Numbered from the stretch's first letter, positions 8,435 through 17,518 are shown. The stretch is 64,000 nt of DNA from Tropicimonas marinistellae (GCF_001509585.1 NZ_LNCI01000008.1:124001-188000); one strand, 5' to 3'. Translations and numbers: made by a program. Notes: a model not told the origin generated them from the sequence alone.

Positions 8435-9559
8435 TTAGGCTTTCGCGCCCTTCTTCCCCGACCCCAGCATCGCGGCCTGAGTGGTATCCAGCGGCCATCG
8501 CGGCCGGGCGGACAGTGTCATATCGTCATACCGACCCAGGAGGGCAGCTTCGATTCCTGCCCAGGCGATCATCGCGGCATTGTCGGTGCAGAGTTTCAGT
8601 GGCGGCGCAACGAACCGCAAACCGTTTCGGTCGGAGAGGTCCTGCAGGCGCCGGCGAATGGCTCCATTGGCCGCAACGCCGCCGGCGACAGCAAAGGACG
8701 GCTCGGCTGGTCTGGCGTTGAGGTATAGTTCTACGGCGCGACGGCTCTTTTCTTCCAGTACGTCCGCAATAGCAGCCTGGAACCCTGCGCAGAGATCCGT
8801 GCGGTCGGTGGCTGGTAGCCCGGCGCCCCCGGCGTCGGCGATACAGGCATCGCGCGCTCTCAGCAGCGCTGTCTTCAAGCCGGAGAAGGACATGTCACAT
8901 CCCGGACGGTCAAGCAGCGGCCGCGGGAAGCGGAAGCGGGTCGGGTCGCCGTCACCGGCCAGTTTCTCCACTTCCGGCCCACCAGGTTGCGGCAGGGCAA
9001 GTAGCTTCGCCGTTTTGTCGAATGCCTCACCCGGCGCGTCGTCGATGGTGCCACCGAGGCGGTGGAAGCGGTCCGCAGCCTCAACCAGAAGAAACTGGCA
9101 GTGTCCGCCGGAGACGATCAACATCAGGTAAGGGAACATCAGCCCGTCAGTGAGGCGAGGCGTCAGCGCGTGCCCGGCAAGGTGGTTCACACCAATGAGC
9201 GGAAGGTTCGCTCCCAGTGCCAGCCCCTTGGCGAACATGACGCCGGACAGAACGCCACCGATAAGCCCCGGACCTGCCGTCACGGCGACCGCGTTCAGAT
9301 CGTGCAGGTCGCATGCGGCTTCGGCGAGCGCGGCTTCGGTTACGACATCGAGTTTCTCGGCGTGGGCGCGGGCGGCGATTTCAGGGACCACGCCGCCATA
9401 CGCCGCGTGTAGGTCCGTTTGCCCCGACACGATATTGGACAGGATCTCAGCGCGACCGTCGATTCCCCGGCGTACGATGGCCGCGGAGGTATCGTCGCAG
9501 CTGCTCTCGATTCCCAGCAGCGTTATGGGACGGTCGTCGGGAATGGTGGGCAGTTGCAC
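8435..9559 (-). CDS. tsaD: tRNA N6-adenosine threonylcarbamoyltransferase TsaD
   Basis: TsaD (Gcp/YgjD), about 374 aa from a GTG at 9559, transfers threonylcarbamoyl to A37 of ANN-decoding tRNAs with TsaB and TsaE. Visible motifs are [12 protein letters not shown] at the N-terminus, the metal-binding HLAGH, VSGGHC, GGVAANG and CTDNAAMIA. The reading frame stays open to 9997, but that part is antisense to hemD, and no ATG with a ribosome-binding site was found near the domain start, so GTG is the best guess. Divergent from hemD by 57 bp. Confidence 0.94.
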   Translation of the reverse strand: MQLPTIPDDRPITLLGIESSCDDTSAAIVRRGIDGRAEILSNIVSGQTDLHAAYGGVVPEIAARAHAEKLDVVTEAALAEAACDLHDLNAVAVTAGPGLIGGVLSGVMFAKGLALGANLPLIGVNHLAGHALTPRLTDGLMFPYLMLIVSGGHCQFLLVEAADRFHRLGGTIDDAPGEAFDKTAKLLALPQPGGPEVEKLAGDGDPTRFRFPRPLLDRPGCDMSFSGLKTALLRARDACIADAGGAGLPATDRTDLCAGFQAAIADVLEEKSRRAVELYLNARPAEPSFAVAGGVAANGAIRRRLQDLSDRNGLRFVAPPLKLCTDNAAMIAWAGIEAALLGRYDDMTLSARPRWPLDTTQAAMLGSGKKGAKA

Positions 9560-9616
9560 GGCACGGGCACCTGGGGCAATGAAGATCAGGCCCAGATAGT
9601 CCGACAGGCGCAAAAA

Positions 9617-10339
9617 GTGAACCTCCGCGATACGACCCTGCTGCTGACGCGCCCGGAAACGGCATCCCGCCGGTTCGCGGATCAGGTCGAAACACGACTT
9701 GGGCACTTTGGCCTGGTGGTGATCGCGCCAATCCTGGAAATCGTTTCGGTGCCTGCTGATTTGCCGGACGTCTCGCGGGTCGCGTGGATCTTCACCTCGT
9801 CCAATGCAATTCCCGAAGTGATCCGACGCGGTACGGCCGAAGGTGCGGCGGCGTGGTGTGTCGGTCAGCGAACCGGCGAAGCGGCAAGGCAGGCTGGGTT
9901 CTCGCTGGCTGGAGTTGCGCCGGACGCAGCAACGTTGTGCGCGCGGATCGTCGCAGCGCATCCGGCAGGGCCGTTGCTGCACGCGACTGGCCGCCACCAG
10001 CGGGGTGATCTGGCCGGAGAAATTCGTTCGGCCGGTCTGGATGCGCGTTCCGTGGTTGTCTACGATCAGGTTGAACGCCCGCTCGACCGCGATGTTGTTG
10101 CCATGCTGGCGACCCCAAAAGAAATCGTCGCGCCGCTCTTCTCCCCGCGTTCGTCGGCGATTTTGAGCGAGGCCGCGCGAGGACGGCAGGCCAGGATCAA
10201 CGCGGTGGCAATAAGCGCTGCGGCTGCGGAGCGATGGATATCCCTGCCGGATGAAGCGCTCATCGTGGCCGAGACGCCCGATGCGACGGGTATGTTGACG
10301 GCCATGGGCTGTCTGTTTGACGCAGACCGCTCCGCTTGA
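9617..10339 (+). CDS. hemD: Uroporphyrinogen-III synthase
   Basis: HemD, 240 aa from a GTG at 9617, cyclises hydroxymethylbilane to uroporphyrinogen III in tetrapyrrole synthesis. The sequence is divergent, as usual for HemD, but shows TLLLTRPE at the N-terminus, WIFTSSNA and a late SPRSSAIL block. The longer frame from 9419 is antisense to tsaD. No clear ribosome-binding site is seen, so the start is uncertain. hemC, often adjacent, is not in this window. It is followed by the mitofilin-like and hemY genes. Confidence 0.85.
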   Translation: MNLRDTTLLLTRPETASRRFADQVETRLGHFGLVVIAPILEIVSVPADLPDVSRVAWIFTSSNAIPEVIRRGTAEGAAAWCVGQRTGEAARQAGFSLAGVAPDAATLCARIVAAHPAGPLLHATGRHQRGDLAGEIRSAGLDARSVVVYDQVERPLDRDVVAMLATPKEIVAPLFSPRSSAILSEAARGRQARINAVAISAAAAERWISLPDEALIVAETPDATGMLTAMGCLFDADRSA

Positions 10340-10415
10340 GGCAGAACACGCGCCAAGCTAAGTTCTCCCGGGACGCTCCAAGACGCATAAGCCCAGATTC
10401 GGGGGAGTTATTTCA

Positions 10416-12002
10416 TTGGCCGATAAAAGTAAGACCGAAGCGGCGACGGATGACACGGAAAAATCCGTAGAGGATCAGCAAGAAACCTCGCAGACTTCGG
10501 AAGTGGAAACCGAGGAAGTTGCCGAGCCCGATGCGGTAGAGTCGGACGATATCGAGGACGCTGAGGTTATCGGCGAGTCCCCGGCTGAGCCGGACACTGT
10601 CGAAGCGGCCGAAAGCTCCGACGAGCTGGGTGAGGACAGTGAGACCGACGCCGAAGCGGATGTCGCCGACGAACCGCTGCAAGACCCGGATCCTGAGACA
10701 GTGGACGCCGAAGACCTGGCAGATCTCGAAGCGCTGGATGGCGTTGATGACGCGGAGCCGGACGATCCCGCGCCTGAACCAGTTTCGGCTTCTGGCGAGG
10801 AAGCGGCAACAGAGGAACCGTCGCTTCTGGACAACGTGGGCAACGGAACCGAACCCTTGCGGTCGGTTGAGAAGGAAACTGTTGTCGTGGAGCGACGTGG
10901 CGGCCTTGTTCCCGGTTTTCTTGGCGGTGCTATCGCGACTTTGGGTCTCGCCTTCGCAGCACCATTTGTCATTCCCGAGAACATGATGCCCGATTTCGGG
11001 ACCAAGGCGTTGAAGGAAGAGATTACCACGCTCCAGGGTGAGATTGAGACGCTGCGCGGCGGTCTTTCGGAGGCGGCAACCGTCGCGGCGCTGTCGGATC
11101 TGGCTACAAAGTCGGGCGAGAGCACAGGCGCTCTCCAATCCGCCGTCGAAGAGTTGCAAGCGACCCTTTCAACGGTGCAGAGCGAGGCCGCCCCGGCCAG
11201 CGGTCTGGAAGAGGCCCAAGCGATGCTTGAGTCCATGGCCGCGGACCGGGACGCGTTCGTCGAAAGAATCGATGCGCTGGAGAAGCGGCCAATTGCCGAA
11301 GCGACGGACCCGGCCTCAATTGCCGCGGTCGAAGCCTATGGCCGCGAACTCGCCAGCCTCCGCGCGGAGGTCGCCGAGATGATGACCCGGTCGGAAGAGA
11401 TGGTGTCGCAGGCCGCTGCCGCGGCCGAAGAAGCGGTGCAGGTGGCAACATCGGAATCGCAGGCCGCCATTGCCGAGGCCGAGGCTCAAGAGAAGGCGGC
11501 GGCCGAGCACGCCGCGCGCGTCGCCCGATCCGAGGCTCTGGTCGAAGTCCAGGCCGCTATCGAGGCTGGCGAGCCCTTTGAGGACGCACTCTCTCGGATC
11601 GACACGGTCGAGATACCGGCAGCGCTCGCAGATCAGGCGGCCGACGGTGTTCCGACGCTTGCCGAGCTTCAGGCATCTTTCGCCCCTGCCGCGCGTGCCG
11701 CGCTGAGTGCGTCACGTCAGATGTCCGAGCAGGAAACGGCGCAGGGACGTTTTGTGACATTCCTGAAGTCCCAATCCGGCATTCGCTCATTGGCGCCGCG
11801 TGACGGGGATAGCCCGGATGCGGTGCTGAGCCGGGCTGAAGCCGCGGCCGTTCAGGCGCGCCTCCAGGAGGCCATTGCCGAGATTTCTACCCTGCCCGAA
11901 GTCGGGCAGGCGCCCATGGCGGACTGGGTTGCGCAAGCCACTCGCCGCGCCGAGGCGGTTGCCGCCGCCGATGAACTCGCAGCCACTCTGGCCACCAACT
12001 GA
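10416..12002 (+). CDS. Mitofilin-like inner membrane protein
   Basis: A 528-aa protein of the bacterial mitofilin/COG4223 group placed between hemD and hemY. The first ~160 residues are acidic and low-complexity. One membrane helix (GFLGGAIATLGLAFAAPFVI, ~168-188) follows, then a long Ala/Glu-rich coiled-coil region in the periplasm (~195-400) and a C-terminal helical domain. It starts at TTG 10416 with GGGGGAG 8 nt upstream. A role in membrane organisation is inferred from mitochondrial mitofilin/MIC60 homology and is not shown by the sequence. Confidence 0.85.
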   Translation: MADKSKTEAATDDTEKSVEDQQETSQTSEVETEEVAEPDAVESDDIEDAEVIGESPAEPDTVEAAESSDELGEDSETDAEADVADEPLQDPDPETVDAEDLADLEALDGVDDAEPDDPAPEPVSASGEEAATEEPSLLDNVGNGTEPLRSVEKETVVVERRGGLVPGFLGGAIATLGLAFAAPFVIPENMMPDFGTKALKEEITTLQGEIETLRGGLSEAATVAALSDLATKSGESTGALQSAVEELQATLSTVQSEAAPASGLEEAQAMLESMAADRDAFVERIDALEKRPIAEATDPASIAAVEAYGRELASLRAEVAEMMTRSEEMVSQAAAAAEEAVQVATSESQAAIAEAEAQEKAAAEHAARVARSEALVEVQAAIEAGEPFEDALSRIDTVEIPAALADQAADGVPTLAELQASFAPAARAALSASRQMSEQETAQGRFVTFLKSQSGIRSLAPRDGDSPDAVLSRAEAAAVQARLQEAIAEISTLPEVGQAPMADWVAQATRRAEAVAAADELAATLATN

Positions 12003-12013
12003 GGACGCCCGCG

Positions 12014-13516
12014 ATGCTTTGGTCACTCATCAAGATTTTATTGTTCGTTGCTGTGGTCGCGGGTCTGACCATCGGTGCCGGGTATATTATGGAAACCGGT
12101 CCCGGTGTGACGGTCTCCGTGGGGACGCTCGAGTTCAATCTCGGCCCGCTCCAAGCCGTGCTGGCCGTGTTGGCGCTGCTCGCCATTGTCTGGCTCGGCT
12201 TCAAGATCGTCGGACTGCTTGTTGCATTTCTAAAATTCTTGCTGGGCGACGAGACAGCGATCTCGCGGTATTTCGACCGCAATCGGGAGCGCAAGGGCTA
12301 CCGCTTGATGGTGGACGCGTTCATGGCGCTCGCTGCGGGCGAGGGAAAGCAGGCGATCAGCAAGGCCGCAAAGGCGGAGAAGTTCCTGCAGGACTCGCAG
12401 GTCGCAAAGGTAATCACCGCGGAAGCTGCCCAACTCACCGGGGAGCACAAGAAGGCCGAGGAAGCCTACAAAGCACTGCTGGTGCGGGATGATACGCGGT
12501 TCGTTGGAATTCGGGGTATCATGAAGCAGCGGCTCGCCGATGGTGATACGGACACCGCGCTCGCGCTCGCGCAACAGGCCTACGCCCTGAGACCGCGCCA
12601 TGAGGAAGTGCAGGATACGCTGCTCAAGCTGCAGGCAGAACATCGCGACTGGTCTGGTGCACGAAAGACGCTCGGCACCAAGCTCAAAACAGGAACGCTT
12701 CCCCGAGACGTCCATCGCCGCCGCGATGCGGTCCTCGCGGTGTCGGAAGCCAAGGACATCCTGGACTCCGGCAAGTCGATCGAGGCGCGGGAGGCGGCTA
12801 TCGAAGCCAACAAGCTTTCGCCGGACCTCGTTCCGGCCTCGATCATGGCCGCGCACGGTTTGATCGAGAAGGGCAAGCCGCGGCAGGCGGCGAGGGTGTT
12901 GAAGAAAACCTGGGAGGTCAACCCGCACCCGGAACTGGCTGTAGCCTTTGCCGAGATCGTCCCGGACGAAGATCCGAAGGCGCGGCTCAAGCGGTTCGGC
13001 GACCTGGTGAAGATCCAGCCCGATCATCCGGAAACGAAGATGCTAATGGCCGAACTCAATATCGCGGCCGAAGACTTTCCGGCGGCGCGCCGGGCAATCG
13101 GCGATCTCGCCAGCACCGATCCCACGGCGCGTGCGCTGTCGATCATGGCTGCTGTCGAACGCGGTGAGGGTGCGGATGACGCGGTTGTGCGGGGCTGGCT
13201 CGCGCGTGCCGTCACGGCGCCGCGCGGCCCGCAATGGGTCTGTGACAAGTGCCACAGCACGGAACCAACCTGGGTTCCAGTCTGCTCGAATTGCGGTGGT
13301 TTTGACACGCTAGCCTGGCAGGAACTGCCAAAATCGGAACTGACGATACCCACGGGCAGCGAGATGTTGCCCCTTATCGTCGGGGAGACCGAGGCCGAAG
13401 CCGCGCCGAAGGTTGTGGAACCGGAAGGCGAGAGCGCCGATGCACAGGCTGATATGGCGGACGTGGAGATCTCGGCGACCGAAGAACCGCTGGTCGACGA
13501 GAAGTCAAAGGCCTAG
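12014..13516 (+). CDS. hemY: HemY-type TPR membrane protein with C-terminal zinc ribbon
   Basis: A 500-aa protein of the HemY family (not the protoporphyrinogen oxidase also called HemY). Two N-terminal membrane helices (~5-30 and ~42-75) are followed by TPR-like helical repeats to ~390. Near residues 410-430 there are two CxxC pairs (CDKCH and CSNCGG), a rubredoxin-like knuckle reminiscent of LapB. The tail is acidic and disordered. It starts at ATG 12014, 11 bp after the mitofilin-like gene, so the two are one unit. The precise function in heme synthesis is unclear. Confidence 0.88.
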   Translation: MLWSLIKILLFVAVVAGLTIGAGYIMETGPGVTVSVGTLEFNLGPLQAVLAVLALLAIVWLGFKIVGLLVAFLKFLLGDETAISRYFDRNRERKGYRLMVDAFMALAAGEGKQAISKAAKAEKFLQDSQVAKVITAEAAQLTGEHKKAEEAYKALLVRDDTRFVGIRGIMKQRLADGDTDTALALAQQAYALRPRHEEVQDTLLKLQAEHRDWSGARKTLGTKLKTGTLPRDVHRRRDAVLAVSEAKDILDSGKSIEAREAAIEANKLSPDLVPASIMAAHGLIEKGKPRQAARVLKKTWEVNPHPELAVAFAEIVPDEDPKARLKRFGDLVKIQPDHPETKMLMAELNIAAEDFPAARRAIGDLASTDPTARALSIMAAVERGEGADDAVVRGWLARAVTAPRGPQWVCDKCHSTEPTWVPVCSNCGGFDTLAWQELPKSELTIPTGSEMLPLIVGETEAEAAPKVVEPEGESADAQADMADVEISATEEPLVDEKSKA

Positions 13517-13550
13517 TCCGGCCGAACGCGGAAGCTGGACCGACTACGAA

Positions 13551-13572
13551 GGGGGCCGGACGGGCCCCCTTT
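13551..13572 (+). terminator. Terminator of the hemD-mitofilin-hemY unit
   Basis: GGGGGCC (13551-13557) pairs with GGCCCCC (13563-13569) and is followed by TTT, 35 bp after the hemY stop. Confidence 0.8.
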
Positions 13573-13791
13573 GCCGTGGGGCGACATGGCTAGCGCGCGT
13601 CCGAGGACCGCTATTGTCCCGCTGCAAGGTGCTCATACCAACCGACGAGCCTCCTGGTGTTGAGCGTTGCGGCACGCATCCACCGCAAAAACCACCCTGC
13701 ACGAGGGTTGCCGTACCGCGGGTTCGCGAATGCAATCAGCCACGACCGACTTAGCTAGCGTGCGGGCAACGAGCACTCCTTGCGCGAAGTC

Positions 13792-13832
13792 GCAGCACCA
13801 CCTCGTCGGAGGCGGTGCTGCCGATGCTTTTT
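13792..13832 (+). terminator. Second terminator-like hairpin
   Basis: GCAGCACC pairs with GGTGCTGC and, inside, CCTC pairs with GAGG (12 bp with one A/C mismatch, GTCG loop). TTTTT follows at 13828-13832. It is too far from hemY to be its first terminator and may end an unseen small RNA. Confidence 0.5.
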
Positions 13833-13868
13833 GTTGGTGCGCCGCATGAGGGGCGGAAACCCCCTCGT

Positions 13869-14234
13869 TCAGTGAACGGTCGGTAATCCCGCCGCAAGCC
13901 AGGCCTGCGTCCCGCCGTCGATCCAGCTAACGCGGGAAAACCCAAGCTTTGCGAAGGCGGCCGCCGCACGTTGCGCAAGCGGCCCGGCCTGGCACGTTGT
14001 CACGACATGGATGGAGCGGTCGGCGAACGCCGGCGGCAGGTTGGCCGCTTCTATGTCGGCTATTGAAATGAGGCGTGCGCCGGGGATCTTGCCCGTCGTT
14101 TCCGCGATCGCGTCGGCGGGGCGCGGGTCGACAAACTCGACCCCGGCACGTCCGTGATGGCGCTGCGCCTCGTCGACAGTGATCGGGGTTGCAATGGAGG
14201 TGTCTACGACGCCGGCGTTGGTGCAGGAAGTCAT
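13869..14234 (-). CDS. Rhodanese-like sulfurtransferase domain protein
   Basis: A 121-aa single-domain rhodanese. VEFVDPRPADAIAETTGKIP is the N-terminal CH2A-like part, and the active-site Cys is in TCQAGPLAQRAA. The C-terminal part WIDGGTQAWLAAGLP is typical. It probably handles sulfane sulfur in the cytoplasm (no signal peptide). GGGAG precedes the ATG at 14234. It is 26 bp downstream of the DsrE-like gene on the same strand, which suggests a sulfur-relay pair. Confidence 0.85.
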   Translation of the reverse strand: MTSCTNAGVVDTSIATPITVDEAQRHHGRAGVEFVDPRPADAIAETTGKIPGARLISIADIEAANLPPAFADRSIHVVTTCQAGPLAQRAAAAFAKLGFSRVSWIDGGTQAWLAAGLPTVH

Positions 14235-14260
14235 TGGTTCTTCTCCCATTTCAGGCTGGA

Positions 14261-14632
14261 TCAAAAACTCAGCGTGGCGGCGCCGTCGAGGATCAGCGCG
14301 TGTAGCGCGGGAGAGCCCACGACCTGCACGCCGTCAATGAAATCGCTCTCTTCGTAGCCGCGAACCTTTGCGCAGGGCGGGCAAACAAGGATCCTGCCAC
14401 CGCTTGTTTGGAACTTGCTGATGAGTTCTTTCAGTGGCGGGTCAAAGGGGTTCATCTGAACGTTGTCAGCGGCCCCCTTGCGAACCACGTCGACGCCCGC
14501 GCTGACCATGAAGAGGGTTACTTGTTGTCCCGATGCGACGCCGGTGTTGGCGATCGTGAAGGCAACGGTTGCACGTTCGTCATCGAGGCCACGAGAGACC
14601 ACGATTGCAAGTTTGTTGGGCTTGTCTTCCAT
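14261..14632 (-). CDS. DsrE-family protein
   Basis: A 123-aa DsrE/F-like protein. LAIVVSRGLDDERATVAFTI is the first beta-alpha unit, and a Cys pair (VCPPCAKVRGY) lies near residues ~83-86 where related proteins carry the sulfur-binding Cys. AGGAG precedes the ATG at 14632; the longer frame to 14779 has no ribosome-binding site. Together with the following rhodanese gene this suggests persulfide transfer. The acceptor is not identified here. Confidence 0.82.
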   Translation of the reverse strand: MEDKPNKLAIVVSRGLDDERATVAFTIANTGVASGQQVTLFMVSAGVDVVRKGAADNVQMNPFDPPLKELISKFQTSGGRILVCPPCAKVRGYEESDFIDGVQVVGSPALHALILDGAATLSF

Positions 14633-14933
14633 CTGTCTTCTCCTTCTATGAAGTTGGATTGGGTCCGGACGTTCCCCGGTCCGGTCGGGATTCGGTTGAG
14701 TTTGGCGGGAGCTGCGCGGACCAGTCCGAACGCGGATCCGGGTTCCTTCGCCGCCAACGTACTGCCGGGGTCGGCACAACTACCCGCCCTTGGCCCATCG
14801 GTCGGGACAGTCCGTTGGCTCGACTTGACCGGTCGCACCGCGTGTGTGGCGGTTGAGGTTGTGCCAAGCACCATGCCAACGAGATCTTTGGCAGGTGCGC
14901 TATCGAGGAGGGCATGGTCGCTCTTTCAACAAA

Positions 14934-14970
14934 AGACTATTTGGTTTGTTTTAAACATACCGTTTAGTCT
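14934..14970. promoter_or_regulatory. Near-palindromic operator-like site
   Basis: AGACTATTTGG (14934-14944) faces CCGTTTAGTCT (14960-14970), and inside lies TAAAC-ATACC-GTTTA (arms of 5). The style is that of TetR-family operators. It is about 300 bp upstream of the DsrE gene. Confidence 0.45.
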
Positions 14971-15084
14971 GATTTGGGCATAGAGCGACTGCGGTTTCAT
15001 TCGTTTCAAGAAAATTCGCGCGCGAAACACGCCTGAAACACTCTGAACCTCCGATAGAACGGAAAGAACAGGCAAATTGAAATC

Positions 15085-15101
15085 AGACTGTTTGGTTTAT
15101 A
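15085..15101. promoter_or_regulatory. Second copy of the AGACT-TTTGGTTT element
   Basis: AGACTGTTTGGTTTATA at 15085-15101 repeats the 14934 sequence AGACTATTTGGTTTGTT with two or three differences. The flank AATCAGACT mirrors AGTCTGATT at 14966-14974. Confidence 0.4.
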
Positions 15102-15306
15102 ATAGCACAGATTCTACAGGGCGCGACGACCAGTGGAGCGCCCGATTCCGGACGGTACGCGCGTGTTGCGCAATGGGGAACGTATCTGTGAGTACCACGC
15201 TTGGCGGTATCAAGCCGCAAACGGTGCCGCAAGAATCACGACCCATCGTCACGTCAAGCGAACGGCCAATCGTGCCCCCTTCGCGGATCGGAGGTGGTCG
15301 CCCGAC

Positions 15307-15340
15307 AAAAAGCGGATTGGGCCGCCCCACAAGGCGGCCC
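15307..15340 (-). terminator. Terminator of the NmrA-DUF1772 unit
   Basis: On the minus strand GGGCCGCC pairs with GGCGGCCC (15319-15326 with 15333-15340), then AATCCGC and a TTTTT run (complement of 15307-15311). It lies 39 bp past the DUF1772 stop. Confidence 0.75.
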
Positions 15341-15378
15341 GATCTCACACAAAGTTCAGAGGTTTCCGATAACTGGCA

Positions 15379-15888
15379 TCAAACCGGTTGCGCTTGGTTC
15401 TGTGTCATCCAAGTGAGCCCGAACAAGATCAACGCTGCCGAGACAGCACAGGCCGCAGTGCGCACCGAGTTCCAGAAGGTCCAATGCGGGACATAGGTTT
15501 GATTCCAATAGTCGCGCGTGCTCGCACCTGAGGTCTCCATTCCGGCGAGGGCCTCGTTCATCGGCACATTGAAGAAGACCGTGACGCCGAAGCAACCAAT
15601 CAAATAGACCAGACCGGCGAGCATGATCAGTGTCCTGGCCGGGCCGGTCAGCGCAAATGCACCGTAGGCCGCAACGATCACCGACACCGCTGCCAAGCCA
15701 AGAAAAAGCGCCATGAAAATCCAGCGAAAAACCTCTCGGTTGATCACCTGCATCGCCTCAATACCACCATGGCCGCCGGTTTTCGCGAGCGAGCGCATGA
15801 TGAAGTCGGAGAAGGCAAGAAAGACGCCGCCGACGAGGGCATAGGCGAGAACGGTGAACTGGACCAGAAAGTAGAAGGCGATAGACAT
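15379..15888 (-). CDS. DUF1772 integral membrane protein
   Basis: A 169-aa protein with four predicted membrane helices (~3-25, ~50-72, ~82-103, ~142-160). The layout and the motif FNVPMNEALA match the DUF1772/anthrone-oxygenase-like family. The substrate is unknown. AGGAG precedes the ATG at 15888; an upstream frame to 15933 has no ribosome-binding site. It follows the NmrA-like gene by 66 bp on the same strand, suggesting a shared transcript. Confidence 0.8.
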   Translation of the reverse strand: MSIAFYFLVQFTVLAYALVGGVFLAFSDFIMRSLAKTGGHGGIEAMQVINREVFRWIFMALFLGLAAVSVIVAAYGAFALTGPARTLIMLAGLVYLIGCFGVTVFFNVPMNEALAGMETSGASTRDYWNQTYVPHWTFWNSVRTAACAVSAALILFGLTWMTQNQAQPV

Positions 15889-15954
15889 GTCATTCACTCC
15901 TATTTTGCGGTGTGGGCAGGTGATTTCTGTCACCCGCGCTTTTGTCGCCTCGGC

Positions 15955-16782
15955 TTAGGCCGCGTTGGGCCAGGCACCGGCTGCCATGGCGGTTTGTGCG
16001 AATTCCGCGAAGTCCCGCGGCTTCCTTCCCAAGGCCCGTTCAACCCCGTCGGCTGTATAGGCATTGCGCCCGTCAAGCGTTTCCCGCGCGATGGCGGTGA
16101 AGACGTCGGCCACGAATGTGTTGCCCGAAGCTGCGACATTGGCATGGAAGTCTTCAAAGGTGATCGGCACGTGTTGGATCGGACGGCCGATGGTGGTGGT
16201 CAGGACCCCGGCCATCTCCGCAAAGGTCATCAGGCGTGGGCCGGTGACCTCATACCGTTCACCCAGATGCCCGTCTTCGGTCAGTGCCGCCACGACAACG
16301 TCGGCGATATCGTCAATATCAATGATCGGCTCCGCGATGCCGCCCCCCGGCATCGGGAGGACACCGCCTAGAATGGGATCGCGCAGGTAGCCTTCGGAGA
16401 AATTCTGCGCGAACCAGGCCGAACGCACGATGGTGAAGCCGAGGCCAGAGTTTCGGATCACCTCCTCGCCCATGCTGGCGAAATGCTCGCCGCGGCCGGA
16501 CAGCAATACGATGTGCTCCAAGCCGGTCTCCAAGGCGACCTTGGCGAAGGCCTCCAGCTTTTCGATTGCGCCCGGAAAGGCCAGATCGGGGAAATAGGTG
16601 ACGTAGGCTTTGGAAACGCCAGTCAGGATCGGGGCCCAGGTGCTTTGGTCTTCCCAATCGAAGGGCGTGTCCGACCTGCGTGCACCGCGCCGGACAAGCA
16701 GGCCCCTGGCATCTAGTTTGGCTGCAACGCGCGATCCGGTTTTTCCGGTTGCGCCGATAACAAGGATAGGTTGGTCGATCAT
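15955..16782 (-). CDS. NmrA-like NAD(P)-binding protein
   Basis: A 275-aa atypical short-chain dehydrogenase of the NmrA/quinone-oxidoreductase-like group. The Rossmann motif GATGKTGSR is at residues ~9-17. Landmarks include VLLSGRGEH, RSAWFAQNFSEGYLRDP and DIDDIADVVVAALT. No YxxxK catalytic pair is obvious, which fits NADP-sensing or quinone reductase members. It lies in a stress-type cluster with DUF1772, pirin and LysR genes. Confidence 0.85.
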   Translation of the reverse strand: MIDQPILVIGATGKTGSRVAAKLDARGLLVRRGARRSDTPFDWEDQSTWAPILTGVSKAYVTYFPDLAFPGAIEKLEAFAKVALETGLEHIVLLSGRGEHFASMGEEVIRNSGLGFTIVRSAWFAQNFSEGYLRDPILGGVLPMPGGGIAEPIIDIDDIADVVVAALTEDGHLGERYEVTGPRLMTFAEMAGVLTTTIGRPIQHVPITFEDFHANVAASGNTFVADVFTAIARETLDGRNAYTADGVERALGRKPRDFAEFAQTAMAAGAWPNAA

Positions 16783-17009
16783 GGTCGTCTCCTCTGGTGA
16801 GCCGAGGGCTCAGTGTCTGTGCTGGTTTGAAAAGGTGCTGGATTGTTGGCTGCGGCCACTAAGGGAGTAATACCGCTGCCGATCCCGTCGCGATTGGGCA
16901 GAAGAGCGACGGGACGTAGATCAAGTGGAACAGCCGTTGCGATCTTTGGAGCGCATGCCTTGTGTGGAGTGTTTTGAGATGCTGGGCATGTGGGTGTCAC
17001 TTGGCATGG

Positions 17010-17491
17010 CTATGCCGTTTCACGGACCTGGCCGACGTGTATCGTCCAATCCACGCTCAATGCCGAGTACACATCGCCGGCTTGATTGCTCGCGGTATCG
17101 GCAAGGATCTCGGTCATCACGCTGCTGCCATCCGCGACGACAACACCTGCCTGCGAAAAACGGATCGACGCGGTCTTTCGCGTCATCATGTTGAAAGTGC
17201 CTCAGGCATCGACGCGACATAGGCTTCAAACCCTTCGCGCACTGACCGCATCGCGGGAAACGCGGCACCAAGCTCTGGGATGGAAGGCCCAAATTGCGTC
17301 TCAGTTGAGGTGGTCGTCGTGACAATCGGCAAGCTTAGCGCCTTGGCGGCTTTGTCCAGACCGACAGTGCTGTGTTTAAGCTCCGCGATGAGACAGACGC
17401 GCACGCCGGTCATCACACCCACATGATTGTCCAGATGCACAAGGGCAGCACTGGCGCGGGCCAATTGGGTTGGGTGATAGGCATTGGTCAT
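17010..17491 (-). pseudogene. Broken isochorismatase-family hydrolase
   Basis: The N-terminus MTNAYHPTQLARASAALV ... GPSIPEL (from 17491) is clearly an isochorismatase-like cysteine hydrolase. After that the frame jumps to GAAFPAMRSVREGFEAYV, so about 45-50 codons, including the segment that carries the catalytic Cys, are missing. The frame then stops at 17186. A different frame continues with family-like C-terminal sequence (QAGVVVADGSSVMTEILAD ... VDWTIHVGQV) to a TAG at 17010. One internal deletion plus at least one frameshift make this a pseudogene. Family members normally have about 200-210 aa. Confidence 0.8.
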
Positions 17492-17518
17492 TGAATCTCC
17501 TCTTGTTTTCATTGGGTT

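Larger units (their letters stand above)
13517..13868. other. Gene-free interval with two terminator-type hairpins
   Basis: About 350 bp between convergent hemY and the rhodanese gene. It holds the hemY terminator and, 220 bp further on, a second hairpin with a T run. In between, no protein gene or tRNA was recognised. Confidence 0.5.
14633..15306. other. Gene-free interval upstream of the DsrE gene
   Basis: About 670 bp without a supportable gene. Frames on the plus strand (for example from 15077) look like chance frames rich in Arg, Pro and Ser. The stretch 14930-15110 is AT-rich and carries repeated AGACT-TTTGGTTT elements that look like operators. Confidence 0.5.

Noticed and set aside
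14408-14983. A 191-codon plus-strand frame over the DsrE gene and the gap after it.
   Set aside because: It overlaps a well-supported gene on the other strand, and its end has no protein-like pattern.
15077-15496. A 139-codon plus-strand frame with GGGRPTKSG that could recall a TetR N-terminus.
   Set aside because: No helix-turn-helix follows, and the end is antisense to the DUF1772 gene.
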